Below are positions 1 to 11,309 of a DNA stretch of 64,000 nucleotides, one piece after another. The notes below the pieces were generated by a model, which saw nothing but the letters and a program-made list of their open reading frames with translations, was not told where the DNA came from and did not search any database. Position numbers and translations under genes: made by a program. The number at the start of each line of letters is the position of its first letter. Position 1 is the first letter of the stretch. Source of the stretch: Lunularia cruciata (taxonomy: Eukaryota; Streptophyta; Marchantiopsida; Lunulariales; Lunulariaceae); the NCBI GenBank assembly GCA_948567375.1, contig OX419757.1, positions 51,088,001-51,152,000 of the forward strand, written 5' to 3'.

Positions 1-3000
1 TTGGAAAAAAGGCGACCGCGTAGGAAAAATGAAGGATGGGAAGACCCCATCAAGCCGTACAAGGGAGAGACAAAAAAGGTAACATGGGGCTAAGCCCCAA
101 TAGAGTCTGTATGAGAAATCTGCCCTACCGCACCTAAGATATCCGAGCTATGCAAGTCGTACGGTCTACACACAACTGGAGCATCCGAAGAAACATCACC
201 TAATGTGATTGCTCTCCTATGGATTGCACCAGCCACTGCCCTCTGTAGAGCAATGGATACACGCTGTCTAAAGTAAGCTACAAAGTATGAGAGTGAGAGT
301 GGTACCCCCTGCCGCCTAACATGATAAGCCCTCGCGCACTCCCTGACAAATGTGTCAAATGCCGTGTCCATCGCTCCATATAACTCCAAGGCTAGAGGAA
401 CAAAGAGGTGACCTCGCTGCATGCCCCTGTACTTGGAGACCTTGCGACCTGCTGCTGCACTCGCCGCCCATCCAGGGGGATGGGTAATCACTCCCTCCGA
501 AATTGTATCTCGCGTAGGGTCCGTCACCACGACATCCGCTACTGTCACCTGATCATCTCGGACCAAGTATAAGTCTGCCCTGACACGTGTCGTCTGCAAT
601 GCATACGAACGCTCCCTCCAAGCCAAGTATCCACTCTCTCGTGCCATAGCAAACACTATGTCTCTAATGGCATCATGGGTAGCTATCCTCTGTCCTCCAA
701 AAGGACACCGTGTCATGTGGACCGCCGCTGCATCTAGTGTAGAACCACACTCACAAGTGAGTAGTGAAGATGCAGATGGGTGGACCAAACCTAGGCGAAA
801 CCTCATCGCTGTAGAGAAAGTAGCCGGTGCGAGTCGGAAAGCCCTAATGCATGGTCGAGCTAGGATCCACGAGCCTGCACCCTTGCCGGAGCAAGAGCGT
901 AGACGTGCTCTAGTAGCCTGAGGAATGGACGAGTCAACTAAGAGAGAATGTAGCGTATGCTCACACTGTCGCTCCATCAAGGAAGACTGTAGACCTCTAG
1001 TCCAATCTGACGATAGTGAAGCAAACGGTGGAAAACCCTCTCGTGCTCGTGAAGATAGACTATCTCTCGTCTGCCGCAATAACACCTGGAGAGAAAAGGA
1101 TCCTCCTTCCACCTCTGTCACATAAGTCTCCAAAACCGGCCTATCAGCAACCACAAAACGAGATGCAAGTAGGGGTGCCGAGAGAGCCCAACTACCCAAA
1201 AACGCTATAGGTGCCATCTCCTCCATAGAAAGCAAGCCAACCCCACCACATGAGATCGGTAGAGCCGTCTGTCTACGTGCCAAATCCCCTGTCACACACT
1301 CAAAAGTCCCTGGTCCAATAATATCACCAAAGACTCCCATAATCCTCCTATCAAATGCTCTCAGACGTGATAGGAAGGACGATGAGGGGGGAACTGTACG
1401 GATGAGGTAGGATGGTCGACGAGCAATACTGGAAGAGAGTATACCAAATGCCACCTGCGGATCTCCTAGTAATGGAAGGTCATCCACATGGAGAACATCC
1501 TCTGCAAGAGCAGCGTCCAAGAAGCGTGTGACAAAATCCTCCGATCCTACTGGCACTCCAAGAACACGAAGTCCCTCTGTGGATGTGATACACCCCTCTG
1601 GAAGCTCAAGGTGGGGAGGGATACCTAAAGGGGACCATGCCCTACACTTTGACACCTTGACTCTCAAGCCTACTAGATGTAGCTCGGTAGTCAAGTAGTC
1701 AAAGGCCTGCCTAATCTGATCTACAGGGCCTACGATGTGTGTATCATCTGCCAAGGATGGAAATACACAACCTGGCATGGCCAAAGTAGTAGACAGGAGA
1801 GCTCTAAAGTGAGCCATGGCAAATAAGGGCCCCCCCAAAGGATCTCCCTGACGTGTACCAACAGCTGACTCCAAGACGGTGACTCCCTCCTGTGAACCAC
1901 CATGCTGGTAGTAAAGGGAAGCAGGAGAGCCATAAAAAGACCGCACAAAAGGAATGAGACTCGCCAAGGATCCACTAGCCTCCCTAAGCTCTCTAAAGAT
2001 GGATGCACGTGAGACGCTATTAAAAGCGTTCTCAACGTCCACCTGTAGGACGACCCACTCCGGATGGATATCTAGGAGTGCTCTAATGCCTAGAGATATA
2101 GCCTCACATCCTCCAGGTGTAGCTACTCCAAACTGATGTGGACTAAGGTGCTGTCGAAAGTGAGAACGATGCTGAAGGACAATGGTACGACTGACCAAAC
2201 GCAAAAAGATCTCTCCAATAGCGATCGGTCTAATGCCTCCCGTGTCCTTCTCGATCGCGAGAAGTCGACTAGCACCTAAGACCCGACTAACAGACATAGG
2301 AATATCTCCTCTCGCTACTGCTGCAGCCACCTGAAACAACTCGATAAAACCACTAGAAGGATCATCTGCCTGGAAGCAATCTCTAAGGTGCTCATAAACC
2401 ATCCCTGACAAGCCTCCTGAGGAAAGGCGAGGGGTAGTGCACAATGCTTGTGCAAATAGCGACCTATCAAGACATAAAGGCTGCTCAGGCTGATAATCTA
2501 AGACCTCTAGTGGTAGTCCCTCTACTGCTATAGGATGCAATGAGCGTAGGGAAGAGATGGTCTCATCAGTAGGACTCGCTATAGACAGAGGGTGTAGCGC
2601 TCGTGCTGCTCTACTAAACTCTCCCGCCTGACCCAATGTCCTACATCGTCGTAATCGAGTGGAATCTATGGTATCCTGTGGCGATGTCTGTCTCCTAAAT
2701 CGTGTAGCCCTAACAGACTCCTCCTGAAGGGCTGCCCAATCCCCCGCTCGGAATCGACGAAATCTAGCCGCCACCTCTCTATGCCCCGCACGTCCCCCTC
2801 TAGCATAACGAAGACACCATCGAGGGAGTAGGAGGAATAGGAACCACGCTAACTCGTCCAAGGGATCACGTGCCAAATGATCCAGTGGTAGGCGAAAAGC
2901 CTGTCTAGCCTCATCATGGAGTGTGCGGGGTAGCCTATGGAATAGACGTGGACATGGAAAACTAGTCTCAAATAACCCCAAAATGCAACCCGCCTGAGAA

Positions 3001-3257
3001 GCTAACCACTCCCACGACTCGATCGGTATCCCTGGAACGATCAACGAAGGTATAGAAGAAGCGTGCGTAATCCCGAGTGTCACTGCTGTCGATGTGGTCG
3101 CTTGTCTCACGTGGACATCCCAAGTGGTCCAATCATAGTCCTTGTGCATCCTTCCCACATGGGTCTTTACCCCTTGCGAGGTAAAGCGTCGGTGACACAC
3201 CGGGCATGGTGTATCCCGACCCGCTCTAGGCGACCCCACATGGGAAGGTGTAGCCAT
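1..3257 (-). mobile_element. RLE-type LINE (non-LTR retrotransposon), copy 1, 3' end cut by window edge
   Basis: This minus-strand element has one long ORF (90-3257) and a 3' untranslated tail running to base 1. The tail is real element sequence: its reverse complement, including the stretch around GGGGCTTAGCCCC and CATCAAGCCGTACAAGG, recurs at about 11980-12060 and, decayed, at about 21690-21760. No LTRs are visible. The 5' limit is not defined; I see no homology to the other copies upstream of the start codon because both of those are 5'-truncated. Base composition is clearly more GC-rich than the AT-rich copies 2 and 3, as expected of a young insertion not yet eroded by C-to-T decay. Confidence 0.85.
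90..3257 (-). CDS. LINE polyprotein: C2H2 finger, reverse transcriptase, CCHC, restriction-like endonuclease
   Basis: The frame is uninterrupted for 1055 codons from the first in-frame ATG (3255-3257); the frame is open a little further upstream but only with non-ATG codons. A C2H2 finger is near the N terminus (C18, C21, H33, H38). The reverse transcriptase follows, with RPIAIGE near residue 341, QGDPLGGPL near 466 and the catalytic box LADD at 502-505, where YADD or FADD is usual. A C-terminal CCHC-like knuckle (CECG...H....C) lies at about 833-850. The PD-(D/E)XK-like nuclease follows, with RADLYL near 892, an acidic VADVVV segment and a KVSKY lysine motif near 940. A single ORF with an N-terminal finger and a C-terminal nuclease is the layout of early-branching R2/R4/NeSL/HERO-type LINEs; plant L1 and RTE elements use an AP endonuclease instead. 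The clade is not resolved. The ORF being open suggests recent activity. Confidence 0.85.
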   Translation of the reverse strand: MATPSHVGSPRAGRDTPCPVCHRRFTSQGVKTHVGRMHKDYDWTTWDVHVRQATTSTAVTLGITHASSIPSLIVPGIPIESWEWLASQAGCILGLFETSFPCPRLFHRLPRTLHDEARQAFRLPLDHLARDPLDELAWFLFLLLPRWCLRYARGGRAGHREVAARFRRFRAGDWAALQEESVRATRFRRQTSPQDTIDSTRLRRCRTLGQAGEFSRAARALHPLSIASPTDETISSLRSLHPIAVEGLPLEVLDYQPEQPLCLDRSLFAQALCTTPRLSSGGLSGMVYEHLRDCFQADDPSSGFIELFQVAAAVARGDIPMSVSRVLGASRLLAIEKDTGGIRPIAIGEIFLRLVSRTIVLQHRSHFRQHLSPHQFGVATPGGCEAISLGIRALLDIHPEWVVLQVDVENAFNSVSRASIFRELREASGSLASLIPFVRSFYGSPASLYYQHGGSQEGVTVLESAVGTRQGDPLGGPLFAMAHFRALLSTTLAMPGCVFPSLADDTHIVGPVDQIRQAFDYLTTELHLVGLRVKVSKCRAWSPLGIPPHLELPEGCITSTEGLRVLGVPVGSEDFVTRFLDAALAEDVLHVDDLPLLGDPQVAFGILSSSIARRPSYLIRTVPPSSSFLSRLRAFDRRIMGVFGDIIGPGTFECVTGDLARRQTALPISCGGVGLLSMEEMAPIAFLGSWALSAPLLASRFVVADRPVLETYVTEVEGGSFSLQVLLRQTRDSLSSRAREGFPPFASLSSDWTRGLQSSLMERQCEHTLHSLLVDSSIPQATRARLRSCSGKGAGSWILARPCIRAFRLAPATFSTAMRFRLGLVHPSASSLLTCECGSTLDAAAVHMTRCPFGGQRIATHDAIRDIVFAMARESGYLAWRERSYALQTTRVRADLYLVRDDQVTVADVVVTDPTRDTISEGVITHPPGWAASAAAGRKVSKYRGMQRGHLFVPLALELYGAMDTAFDTFVRECARAYHVRRQGVPLSLSYFVAYFRQRVSIALQRAVAGAIHRRAITLGDVSSDAPVVCRPYDLHSSDILGAVGQISHTDSIGA

Positions 3258-5344
3258 GGCTAGCACAAGAATAATGATAGTAACACATGATACTCCTCTC
3301 CATATCTCCCCATATATATATCAGATGGTTCCGATCTCAACGGGATCTTCACAACTGAATGTTCGGCGTTCCACTAGAAAGAAGTCCAAAACAACTCTGT
3401 CCGATTTTGGCAGATTTAGACAGTTTAGTCGATCGAATGATTTTGACAGTTACAATCAGAGCTGCGAATCGCATTTGCAGGTGACCGCATATTCGCATGC
3501 TCAAACGTATCTGAATCGAATTTGAGCGGAGGAAGTATTCAACTGAAAGGGTCCAAGTCTTTGACAGCAAGTAAGGAGAGTGGTGGAACATACATTCTTT
3601 GTTGGCATCAGCACCCTCATGTACGATCAAATCACATTACGTTCCAAAAAATACATACGACCCTTATTAAATCCAATACGTTCCAAAACGTTCTGTTATT
3701 GGATACTCTCTCCTCTCAGAAGAAGCTTTAAGTCGGACCAAACAAGGAAAAGAGAAGAAAAGAAAAGATAAAAGGAAATTCTTTGATACTTGGGGGCTTT
3801 TTACTGGCCATTGACTGAATCCCGTAGCAAATCCGTCAATCGATTTACGCGTGGTCCCCAAGTGACCTACAACTTTTCCGGCATCCAAAGTTCACTTGCG
3901 CGAATCGTCACGTTCGTATCCGTCCTTCTTGTGTTGATTACTCTCTCCTGGATTTTCGGAGATTCCCGTAATCGCACTTTACAATCTCAAAGTACAATCT
4001 CCAGTCCAGTCCCTAAACCCCCTACTGCGTGTGCGTGTATCGTCCCGTTAAATTTCACGGTAATGCCTTCAGTCCCGTAACAGGTCCGTAAAATCTGCAA
4101 TGGGACTGCAACCCCTTATCTTGACTTGGCTCAAACGCACAAGTCGAGGAAACATAAACCTTCATCTTCTGATGCCTAAATAACTGCACAGCTACAGCTT
4201 TGGAGCTACAGTGGAACTCCAAACCGTAACTGATCCAAACACGGTACTGATATTGCCTACCTGAGTCCTTGACTTTTGTCGATTCAAACGATTTCTGGCA
4301 ATAAGAGAGGGAATATATCGCATCATCTTCACCTATATTTGGTGAAGTAAACCGCCCTGGTAGATAAAGTTCCTGCTTACCTGCTTTGATGATATGTAAT
4401 TGATTTACTTTAACACTTGATCTTGCTTTCAGAACACATTGACGAGAAAAAGTCAAGTCAGCCCTCAAATAGGAAAACGAGATCATTTTCCTCTTTCTAA
4501 GAAACTACATGTGCTCTCTACGGCTGGAGGAGTGATTGATGTCTGATTCTCATGGTCGTCGTTGAAAAGGGGCAAAGGGCCACGGGTGGTCTGGACGTCT
4601 ATTCTAAGCTTATTAGAGGAAGGTGACGAAATGAATAGTTTAGACGTATTGTACAGGAGTTCATTCCATGTTTAAGGAATGAGCTTGATCATTGATTTGA
4701 TTGGCAATAAGGTTTGATGCAAATAGTCGCATACACCTTAGTTCTTTAATGAACATAAGTCCTCTGAAAACACACACACGGATCATAAGTTGGGTAAAAT
4801 CGAAGACATCACAATGAAACATATACAAACGGATACGGCTCCAGGCACTTAAGTTACGATAGGGTTTTAGCAAACATGTTATGAAGAGTTAATATGAAGG
4901 AACACCAGTCTTTCTCGCTTGGGTATGTGTTGAAAATATTGGTGAAAAATATGGCTCGTTATCATACCGTGTACCAGATATAGTATGAAACAAGAGGAGG
5001 GAGTGATGAAGTCTCCTTGTAAACAACGATATCAAAATTGAGAGCACACACACCATCACAGAAAACTTCGATAAAGCGCACTTCTGCCAAAATGCATTCA
5101 CTCCGGGTATTGATGAACGTCTGTATTTACTTGAATAAGTGAGAACTTTCTTCAGGGAAACACGAAGCGATAGATGTTCATGGAGGCAGAGAGGCCAACA
5201 GCACGCGGGAAGGTGTGGTGGTGAGTTTGCGAGAGTGAGAACGAAGAGAGCAAGTGCAATCTCGTCGGAAGAAAGTGTTGCCTAAATGGCACGATTACTT
5301 GGAAATTGCTTGAGTGGGGAGAGGAAGAGAGTATTCCGAGGAAG
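3258..5344. other. Intergenic region: LINE 5' flank and upstream region of the chloroplast-protein gene
   Basis: No gene can be supported here. The first part probably includes the LINE 5' UTR. The last 200 bases (about 5150-5344) are likely promoter and 5' UTR of the gene starting at 5345, but no convincing TATA box was picked out. A 143-codon minus-strand frame at 4055-4486 has no recognisable domain and is listed as rejected. Confidence 0.5.
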
Positions 5345-5368
5345 ATGGCGATGGCGATGGCGATGGCG
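5345..5368 (+). repeat. (ATGGCG)x4 microsatellite at the start codon
   Basis: Four perfect ATGGCG hexamers open the coding sequence and encode Met-Ala four times, so any of four in-frame ATGs could start translation. Length changes would be in frame and harmless to the transit peptide. Confidence 0.9.
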
Positions 5369-8300
5369 GGAGGGGTATTGGGAACGGAGCTGCGTTCGGC
5401 CGTGGCAGCAGTCAAAAGACGACGAGTAGGATGCTCGTTGAAGCATGAGCTTACTGTTCTACAGCAGAAGAAGCACAGGAGGCTGCCGGGGCTGAACGGA
5501 AGAGTTGGAGTTCGCGCATCGTCGGAGCTTGTGGAGCCTGTTAGGGCTACATTGTCTGCTGCCGCGCCCGACCTAACCTGGCAAATTGCTGCCGGTGCGA
5601 TAGGTATGAGAATATTTGCAATTGACTCTCGGGAATTGCGTTGTTCTCGGATTTATAAACGCTTCTGCTGGATTCCCTTGATTATGTGATAGTTAACTAT
5701 CAAAGTTCTGTAGCCTCGGAGCACGTCATTTCGTCACGAGCCTTGATAGACAGCGAGATATTTTGTTTCCACTTCAGCAAGTGTGTATACTGTTATGCTC
5801 TCAGACATGTCCTTTCAGTCCGCTTTTGGTGCCCCCTCCTCAGGACACAATTTAGTCCATCCAGGCCGAAGGCTTCCTTCTGCTATTTGGAGCTTCGTCT
5901 TCAGGACTTGGTTCGTTTACTGATGAGCTTTCATATACAGCGGAGAAATTATCATTAGTAGTTCACGAAGTAAGTACGATACTTAGGTCATTCATACGTC
6001 TTGTTCCACTCCGTGGCCTAGCATCGTCCTTTATATATCTGCTCAATCAATCTCGGAATTGTCACCTGGTCGTTCTAAACGTCGTGCCTGCCAACTGATA
6101 TCTGGCTGCATTTATATTCCTGATTTTGAATTCGAATGACGCGGAATGTGCACATGTTTTGAAATTGCTCTGTCTCATTAGGCACCGGTGTCTACTCCTT
6201 TTAGCTATACTTGGAGTTAATAATTCTTTGCGCTTTCTTCCAGTCTACACAACTCGTAATGAACCTCACTACTTCCTCATCAATTTCAAGGCGGTCTCTT
6301 GAGTACGCTGTGCATACAGTCTATACTACAATCAGTTGACAATTGCGTGCCAAGTTGATTCTATATTATTGAAGCAATATTTACATATTCTCGTAGCAAA
6401 TCTTAGACAAGTACCTGTAGTCTCGAAAGACTTAGCAGTTCCAGGGTTACGAGACTTCAACCATCCGTACTCTCTTCATGGTCAGAAAGGTCGAAGTGAT
6501 GCTCTTTTTCAAACTTTGGAAGCAGCAATACGGTTAAACAGATAATCCGTAGACCTTCATCAACAGAGGAGCCTAGTAATCATGACCTCCTCTTGCCAAA
6601 GTCTGCACCGACTACGCAGTAGAGGAATAGTTAATAGAACCCACATATAGTTTCGTCCCACAGTATACCACTAACTGTTCAAACGATGATGTAAATTTTA
6701 TTTCCCTTTTATCCTCTTCTTCTCTTTCAGCACAAAACTGAGAGTAGCAAACGATCCAGTCCTTCACGTTCCTTCCCTCACTTTGTCTCCCCTTTGTTCT
6801 CTGGCCTCATATCTGCACATTTCACTTTTGTTCTTCTTTGCATTCACACTTCTTGTAGTCTGCTTTACTCTGCCTCCCACTGCTCTCGCGCCGCAGGTAA
6901 AGCATCAGTCGTGGGCTAGTCCTCTCTATGTCATCGAGTCCTGATTTTGGTTGCGAAGGCGTCACTAACCTTTACCTATGCTCAGTCTGGACTGATGACG
7001 CACCTGGTTCTTACCAGAAATATTACTTTTACCTCTGGATCGTATGATCCACGATGACAATTTTCTGGGCCTCACAAGCCCCCGGCCTCAAGAACTTTGA
7101 TTATCAATAGGAACAGTTAAACCACATCGAACCACTTGGATTGGTATAAATTGAACCTAATTTCTTCCTTCAGTCGTCGGAACGTTTTCTTCGTTGTACA
7201 TTCAAGATCAAGTTTTGAAACTCGGACAGGCAAAACCTTCAATATTTGCCAACTAATACTTTTCAAGACTATGTGAATCCTGACCTTCTTTCGGGTTGCT
7301 TCGGCAAATTGACTTTAGGTTTCTTTAACTATAGAAAGTTTGGCAAGTGCCTTGTGCATTGAGAATGCACGAAACGTTAAGTTTTGCCACCGAAGTTGGA
7401 ACTACTGGAGCGAAAGAGGTACAGCCCTTTACATTCTCTAAGGGATATGGTTTACCCTCGTTTTATGCTTAGAACAATTCTGGTTCATGACGAGGATTAA
7501 TGATAGTGCCCAAGTGCTTGAAGCACTTGGGCATTTATCCTCTCATGAACCTTTTTTGCCTTAAGTCTGAGAATTTTGATCATGCGAGCCTGAAACAATA
7601 TAGCTTTTTGGAAAGAAGGGTGATCTTTAAGGTGTAAGATGTTTACCTGTGAGCAGAATTCAATGACAGGTTCAATATTTGGCAGAGGTCTAGATGTCCG
7701 CGCCAGAGCCAAATAACAAATTCTCTTTTTAGATTACCTTTGAACAATATATTCATCTCTGCGCTAGTATCGCTGGCATTGGCATATTAGACCAAATTGC
7801 CAGATCGTGCCTCAATAATAGTTGTTCTTCTGAATCTCTTTGCCACGTTTCACTTATTTGTGTTAGAGACATGTCGTTACGGTTAGATTTCATGCACACT
7901 TACTGAGACATTCTGCTATTGTCACCTTTCTGCATTTATTCATTGTCCGAGAGTGCTGCTCAACATGGCCAGCTTGCTCAGTATTTTCCCCTTCGTTCAG
8001 TCACTGCAGACTACCTACTCCAGCTATAACAATCCTTGAATCCACACATTCCTCTTGTGTTCACCAATACTCTAAAGCGTCGTGCCCTTTCTGAATGCTC
8101 TGAACTTCCTTTACTGCATCATCAGAATTTCCTCTTCCTTTAACTTATCTCTTATCATCAGTCCTGGTTTATCCGCTGTTGATGATACAAACGGCCAGTT
8201 CTGGTGGAAATACAGATTGTGTTTACCATCTCGCTTGTAGTTGTTACTTGCCCCGCCTCTTGCCGCATTGGAGAAGAAGCTGTGCAATAAGTGGTCCAAA

Positions 8301-10152
8301 TCTCGCTTATGGTGTATCACCTTGGAACATACCGAATATTTGGGTTTCACTATTACGTGTCCTACAAGTAAATACAACTACTCTCACATGGAAGATAGTG
8401 GTATTTTACATAATTATCCATAGACTGCATGCAGATCGAAACGTTGGCTATTGTGATCTGTCAGAGTCTGGCAATCCTTTAGCTGTTTGTCCACTACGAA
8501 TCAAAAGACGGTAAGATATTATTGGACCATGCATGATATGTTCCTAATCTGGTTACATCCTTTTATACAGCTAGATGCGATGTCTGAGCATTACTGAGCT
8601 TTGAGGATAAACCAATCATGCAGAGTCAACCTACCCCGATGGCACATGTAAGGCACAATTTCTGTTATTCTGCCGTGGCAGAAAATGTGCTCTCTGCATG
8701 TGTGCGTGTAAGAAGCCCGGTCCTTGGTTATAGTCCAGTGCACTTTAATAGCTCGCAAATAAGTTCTGCCGTTTAATTTGGAGTAACCAGGTGACTGAAA
8801 GTATGTCGGTTATTAAAGGGAGTCGTTTATCTTCCATCAAAAGTCAGATTCTAAGTGTTGGTGGATGTTGCCGGGAACATCGGGCCGGCAATAAGCGGAC
8901 TGAATCTCTGTCTTCGATTTGTTCCAAGAAGAATCATATTTCTCTTTCTCGTCCGCAGAGTAAATAGTTCAGAAACCAAATGTTTACAATTTGTCTTTGT
9001 TGTCGTTTAATTGCAGCTGGAGTTACTCCATTTGTGGTGGCAGGGATTGAGTTCAGTAAACGCATTGTAAGTACTCTTCTCCGACAGCAATACTTGCTGC
9101 TCTCTATGAAAGTCCAACAGCGAAGTCTGCCAAAAGTTTCGTTGCCTTTTGAGATCCTTGTTTACGATTCACGAGACGTCGAACTGGAGTGTACTCTTTT
9201 TCGGTTGAAATTTAGTTGCATAAGCAAACGGACGTTTAGGCCGTTCGAAAAGCCTCCTGATACCACTTTTCCTGGGTAAAGACTATTAAGTGTTGAAGAA
9301 CCTCATATGCTGGTTCAGGTTGCAGCACATCAGTTTTGGTTATGATATCTGCCATGGTTCGCAGAGATGTCCAACAAACGTAGAACAGCTTTTAACTAGG
9401 TAACCCCATTTTATCGTTATCACGCCCACATGCGAAATCTGTCGGAAGAATGTTGGGTTTAACCCAGTTGCGGATAGCCCCAGGTTTCTATCCACGCCAG
9501 TCTCAGGATGTTAGCAACTGGGAACTTTTAGTTTATGGAAGCTGATGTCCAGTTCGCTCGTCTTTGCGTTATCGTGTGGGTTGTTTGAACCGTACCATCA
9601 CTCACTTTGTTGATTGGATGAATTGTAACGGGCAGTTTTTCTATTCATACCTTTCTAACAGATGTCCCTTCTTATTTCCAGATTGAACAGAAGAACTGTA
9701 AAGTGTGCAAGGGCTCTGGACTAGTAAATAGAATGGGCCTTATTGTTCGATGTAGCGGGTGCGGTATGTATCACGATCTTTTGTATGCTGTCAAAAGTGA
9801 CTATTCCTTTGTTCTGTCCTAGGTGAACTGCATGGCAGAATCTTTGAAGTCTCGTACACATTGTGTTCGAAAGTCATCGAGCATTATCAATTGCATTTAC
9901 TTTTGCCTTGTTTTGATAAAAGGATTATTTCACAAGGCCAAGTCTTGTCTTCTGCTACTTGAACGCACTTGGTGGTGAAGGTCTAGAAACCTTACTTTTG
10001 TAGGCAGGACCTCACCATCAGTGCCGACTTCTACACACATTGTCGTCATAATGTTCTGCATCTGTTCTGGCCGGTAACACTACTCTGGTGCTCCTTTTGC
10101 AGGTGGATTTCTACCTTGGCAATCTTGGCGTCGTTTCTTTTCAGGAAAGTAG
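5345..10152 (+). CDS. Plastid DnaJ-type zinc-finger protein, four exons
   Basis: Join exons 5345-5603, 9017-9066, 9682-9763 and 10103-10152: 441 bases, 146 residues plus stop TAG at 10150-10152. All three introns are GT-AG and every junction keeps frame. The N terminus is basic and Ala/Ser-rich with a VRA-S segment near residue 58-60, typical of a chloroplast transit peptide. A hydrophobic stretch (about 80-97, AGAIAGVTPFVVAG) could be one membrane span. Then come CKVCKGSG (about 109-116) and CSGCGG (about 129-134), the paired CxxCxGxG/CxxC of DnaJ-like zinc domains without a J domain, and a conserved-looking end, GGFLPWQSWRRFF. Small plant plastid proteins with this half-finger are known as thylakoid assembly or redox helpers; the exact orthologue and partner are not established here. 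The start was chosen as the first ATG of the exon frame, after a purine-rich leader. No lesion is seen, so it is likely functional. Confidence 0.85.
5604..9016 (+). other. Intron 1 (3413 bp) of the zinc-finger gene
   Basis: It starts GTATGAG at 5604 and ends TTGCAG at 9016. It holds no recognisable gene, transposon domain or RNA that I can support; the short frames inside have no domain. Its composition is less AT-rich than the retrotransposon-rich part of the window. Introns 2 (9067-9681) and 3 (9764-10102) are 615 and 339 bp. Confidence 0.8.
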
Positions 10153-10209
10153 AAGGAAATTCTGTAGTGAAATTGTGATAGTTGTATATTATATTGTCTT
10201 AAACTGTAT

Positions 10210-10215
10210 AATAAA
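10210..10215 (+). promoter_or_regulatory. Poly(A) signal AATAAA
   Basis: A canonical AATAAA lies 58 bases after the stop codon of the zinc-finger gene, in a T/A-rich context with TGTA elements just upstream (TTGTATATTATATTG near 10180), as in plant 3' ends. Confidence 0.65.
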
Positions 10216-11309
10216 CTTGGCTAATGTACTTTGATTCAGTTTGCACACTTCTCAGAAGTATGGATAGAACTTCGTACTCTTACAAACTACTTCGAAAGAG
10301 TATCTGTGAAGTAGAGCAAGTCTACATATCCATATTGCAGTGTGCACCACTGCAAATTCGCAGATGTGCAGTTACAGCAGCTAGGGGTGGGAAGCCGTAA
10401 TTTGTCTTCCCGTTCAGTCGAGCACATATACTGATTGCCACTCCTATCTTGAATCTTTTGCTCAAGATCCCTGATCGGCACGCTCTCGACTAAACGTATC
10501 CCAAGGGGTCACAGAATCAGGTTCGTTATGTGTGTCTAGATTACCACTTGGGTTCGTTAGAAGTCATATTTACGTGTGTGCTATTACTGGCTAGAGGCGA
10601 AATAGAGAAATTTCCATTCAGTTTTGTGTTCAGGAAGTCATCGAGTGAAAGCAGCAGATCACATGAGGTTCATTCAGGTATTTACACATTACAATACTTA
10701 GACGATGTAAGATGCACCTCTCGAGTGTGTGATCTCTTTTCACTCGGACGATTCGCCTGCCTCGATTGCCCGCTGGAATTACAAGAGTATTTTAAATCGA
10801 TAGCATAAATGGCATAAACGACGCAGCCATTAACAGCGATTATTTCTGCACAGCGGCCTTAAGCCAGGAAGCTTCACATGCAACGTGAACACCCCAGACT
10901 AGTCCTCATTGGAGTCATTGCCCAATCATACTAAAGCATCCATCCAGAAGTAAGGGACCGAAGGATTACCGATTCTGAGAAGAGCCGAGTAGTGGGAAGA
11001 AAAGCTTCAGAAGAATATCTCAAAATCTGGTCTTTGTACTCCTGATTCTCAGGGTATACGATGCTGTACACTAACATGCAACGCGGCTAATCGAAATAAA
11101 CAACTTCAGCGAGATGTGTATGTTCAGAATTCTACTGCCGAACATTATAACGAGAAATTGCCGGGAAGTCACTTTTGAAAATTAAGTTTGTCTTCAGGAT
11201 AGCTTTCTAATTATGCTGCCAGGCGTGAGAAATGACTCTAAATCTTTTTTAATACTCCTTTGAATGGAGCGGCGAAAGCTAGAGGGGAAAATAAAGAGCG
11301 AGAAACTCT
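10216..11309. other. Intergenic, no gene seen
   Basis: Moderate-GC sequence similar in texture to the gene region. No coding frame, repeat or RNA could be supported. It ends where similarity to LINE copy 1 begins. Confidence 0.5.

Noticed and set aside
658-2136. Frames on the opposite strand of the LINE ORF
   Set aside because: They overlap the well-supported minus-strand RT ORF and show no motifs.
4055-4486. 143-codon minus-strand frame upstream of the zinc-finger gene
   Set aside because: No recognisable domain, no repeat relation, and no supporting splice or regulatory context that I could trust. Kept only as a remark.
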